From Polaribacter porphyrae (GTDB taxonomy: Bacteria; Bacteroidota; Bacteroidia; Flavobacteriales; Flavobacteriaceae), in assembly GCF_002954685.1 (NCBI RefSeq), contig NZ_MSCN01000001.1, forward strand, positions 1,181,980-1,245,979: 64,000 nucleotides of DNA. Direction: 5' to 3'. Position numbers and translations under genes: made by a program. Positions 62,746-64,000 of the stretch are shown in pieces. How positions within the stretch are numbered: the first letter of the stretch is position 1; the number at the start of each line of letters is the position of its first letter. Under the pieces are notes generated by a model, which worked only from the letters and a program-made list of their open reading frames with translations, made no database searches and was not told the DNA's origin.

Positions 62746-63447
62746 ATGAAAAAAATTATACTACTTTTTGTGATTACTCTTGTTGTTTTCTCTTGTGAGA
62801 AAGAAAGGAAAACAAACATGATTGTTCAAGGTCAAATTAAGGGGTTAAAAAAGGGAAAGTTATTTCTTCAAAAAATGAAAGATACTATTTTAATATCTGT
62901 AGATTCAGTTGCTTTAAACGGTTCAAATCAGTTTGAATTAAAAGATTTTGTAGATTCTCCTGTTTTGTACTACTTAACATTTGATGGGAATACAACTGAT
63001 AAGAGAATTTTATTTTTTGGAGAGGAAGGTGTTATTACTATTAATGATAACGTACAAAATTTTGGAGTATATCCAGAAGTGAAAGGATCTAAAAATCAAG
63101 AAGTTTTGGATAAATATAACGTGGTTAGCAAACGCTTTCAAGAACAACGTTTAGAATTTATCAAAAAAGATTTCGAAGCTAAAAAGGCAAATGATAAAGA
63201 TTTAATTGAAAAACTTAATGAAGATTATAAAAAATTAGTAAAAAGAAGAGTTTTATATACTACTAATTTTGCAATTACAAATGCAGCATCAGAAGCAGCA
63301 CCTTATATTGCTTTGACAGAAATGTATGATGCTAGTTTGCAAATGTTAGATACTGTAAACAACTCTCTACCTCCAAGAATTAAACAATCTGAATATGGGA
63401 AACGTTTTCAAGAATATCTAGATAGAATAAAGGATAAGGAGAAATAA
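62746..63447 (+). CDS. DUF4369-type lipoprotein
   Basis: 233 residues. Lipobox LVVFSC (Cys17). Then a beta-sandwich block typical of DUF4369 (VQGQIKGLKKGKLFLQKMKD, YLTFDGNTTDKRILFFGEEG) and helices (~125-230). In relatives this block precedes a thioredoxin domain; here no CxxC is present, so the redox part is missing. It is anchored in the envelope. The last gene of the rightward run. Confidence 0.85.
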   Translation: MKKIILLFVITLVVFSCEKERKTNMIVQGQIKGLKKGKLFLQKMKDTILISVDSVALNGSNQFELKDFVDSPVLYYLTFDGNTTDKRILFFGEEGVITINDNVQNFGVYPEVKGSKNQEVLDKYNVVSKRFQEQRLEFIKKDFEAKKANDKDLIEKLNEDYKKLVKRRVLYTTNFAITNAASEAAPYIALTEMYDASLQMLDTVNNSLPPRIKQSEYGKRFQEYLDRIKDKEK

Positions 63448-63754
63448 GACTTAAATGTGTATTAAAATACAATTGATAATCAAAACATTATAATACTTAT
63501 AGTTTATAAATATTTTATTATTCTAATGAGGTATAAAAAATAGTTTCAATCTGATGAAATTTGACATCTTTGGTTTAGTCTTTCCATATTCAAATAACAA
63601 GTGCTTAATTTTAGCTAAATAAGTTTATATCTAACTCTCTAGTTATTACGATAGTGTACTTTATCAAATATAATATAAACTTAAACCTCACACTTATATA
63701 TTTTTCTTTTGAGTATAACACTAATTTGTAAAAAAAGACTTTAAATAGCAAAAA
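63448..63754. other. AT-rich gap without a recognised gene
   Basis: About 300 bp between convergent genes. No ORF with protein-like features, no tRNA and no repeat match to other parts of the window was seen. The bidirectional terminator starts at its right end. Confidence 0.6.
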
Positions 63755-63780
63755 AAAACCGAGCAATTTGCTCGGTTTTT
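63755..63780. terminator. Bidirectional rho-independent terminator
   Basis: AAAAACCGAGC - AATTT - GCTCGGTTTTT, perfect stem, serving the leftward T9SS-cargo gene at 63805 and possibly the rightward lipoprotein gene. Confidence 0.92.
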
Positions 63781-63804
63781 AAATTATAATATTAGTCTAA
63801 AAGC

Positions 63805-64000
63805 TTATTGCTTGATAAATTTAGCTGTGCCTGTTGAACCATCTACTGCATATTTAACTAAATAAATACCTGATGCTAAATCTGAAACATCTAAAGTCTC
63901 TTTAGTATCGTTTACATTAAAAGACTTAACTCTTTTACCTAAAACATTAAAAATCTCTGCATTTTGAATTGCTCCTTTAGCTGAAATATTTAATACATTG
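63805..64000 (-). CDS. T9SS-cargo C-terminus (N-terminal part off the window)
   Basis: The stop at 63805-63807 closes a minus-strand frame open to the window edge. The visible ~65 residues NVLNISAKGAIQNAEIFNVL, GKRVKSF, DVSDLASGIYLVKYAVDGST and KFIKQ make a canonical T9SS type A sorting module. The protein itself cannot be identified. Confidence 0.9.
   Translation of the reverse strand, partial: NVLNISAKGAIQNAEIFNVLGKRVKSFNVNDTKETLDVSDLASGIYLVKYAVDGSTGTAKFIKQ

Noticed and set aside
63448..63754. Possible small RNA gene in the last gap
   Set aside because: No promoter-plus-terminator pair or stable fold apart from the terminator that belongs to the flanking genes.

Overview
This 64 kb, AT-rich window reads as chromosome of a member of the Bacteroidota, most likely a marine Flavobacteriaceae (Polaribacter/Tenacibaculum-like; the genus is an inference). 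The support is: six proteins ending in Type IX secretion (T9SS) C-terminal sorting modules (YPNP ... G.Y.....), promoters of the Bacteroidota type (TAnnTTTG at -7), few Shine-Dalgarno sites, a large single-chain PurL, a BLUF photoreceptor, and families typical of this group (DUF2490, DUF4369, GIN-domain adhesin, TPR sensor kinases, RsmB-like methyltransferase). No rRNA, tRNA, CRISPR array or transposase was seen.

Layout. 1-2610 is a leftward housekeeping block cysS-yidD-lgt interspersed with short palindromic repeats. 2707-5191 is an ECF sigma / membrane anti-sigma / secreted effector operon with a likely self-recognised ECF promoter. 5251-7146 is an orphan TPR histidine kinase. 7249-8319 is meaB. 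8382-9490 is a cassette-like unit carrying one TIR-domain gene. 9500-11596 is recG. 11856-21218 is a 3120-residue repetitive T9SS surface protein. 21677-30163 runs rightward: RsmB-like methyltransferase, two tandem secreted endonuclease I paralogues, and a secreted GH57-type glycosidase. 30276-34016 is purL with a dispersed repeat translated in frame. 34213-37445 is a leftward blaI-blaR1-serine hydrolase operon with a clear BlaI-type operator. 37681-40823 holds a GIN-domain protein, a decayed copy of an AraC gene followed by its intact relative, and a pentapeptide-repeat protein. 40918-46345 has two tandem long-chain acyl-CoA ligases, a BLUF protein and a membrane PAS protein without an output domain. 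46408-48455 (leftward) has two thioredoxin-fold proteins and an S1/P1 nuclease. 48581-51373 is a tight SPFH-protein operon containing three very small genes. 51391-56364 (leftward) has a small Tat-like peptide, a T9SS surface protein and a TPR/HTH regulator whose start is problematic. 56791-63447 runs rightward: a large BNR/sortilin-like exoprotein, two DUF2490 proteins, a DUF819 permease and a DUF4369 lipoprotein. The window ends in the 3' part of another T9SS cargo gene.

How the parts work together. Much of the window concerns the cell surface and degradation of external polymers (nucleases, glycosidase, adhesins, T9SS cargo), with several envelope-sensing systems beside it (ECF/anti-sigma, BlaI/BlaR1, TPR kinase, TPR-HTH regulator). 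The least ordinary signals are the TIR cassette with attC-like boundaries, dispersed palindromic repeats that have become part of proteins (PurL, the BNR protein, YidD), the ECF promoter in front of its own sigma gene, and the BLUF + output-less PAS pair.
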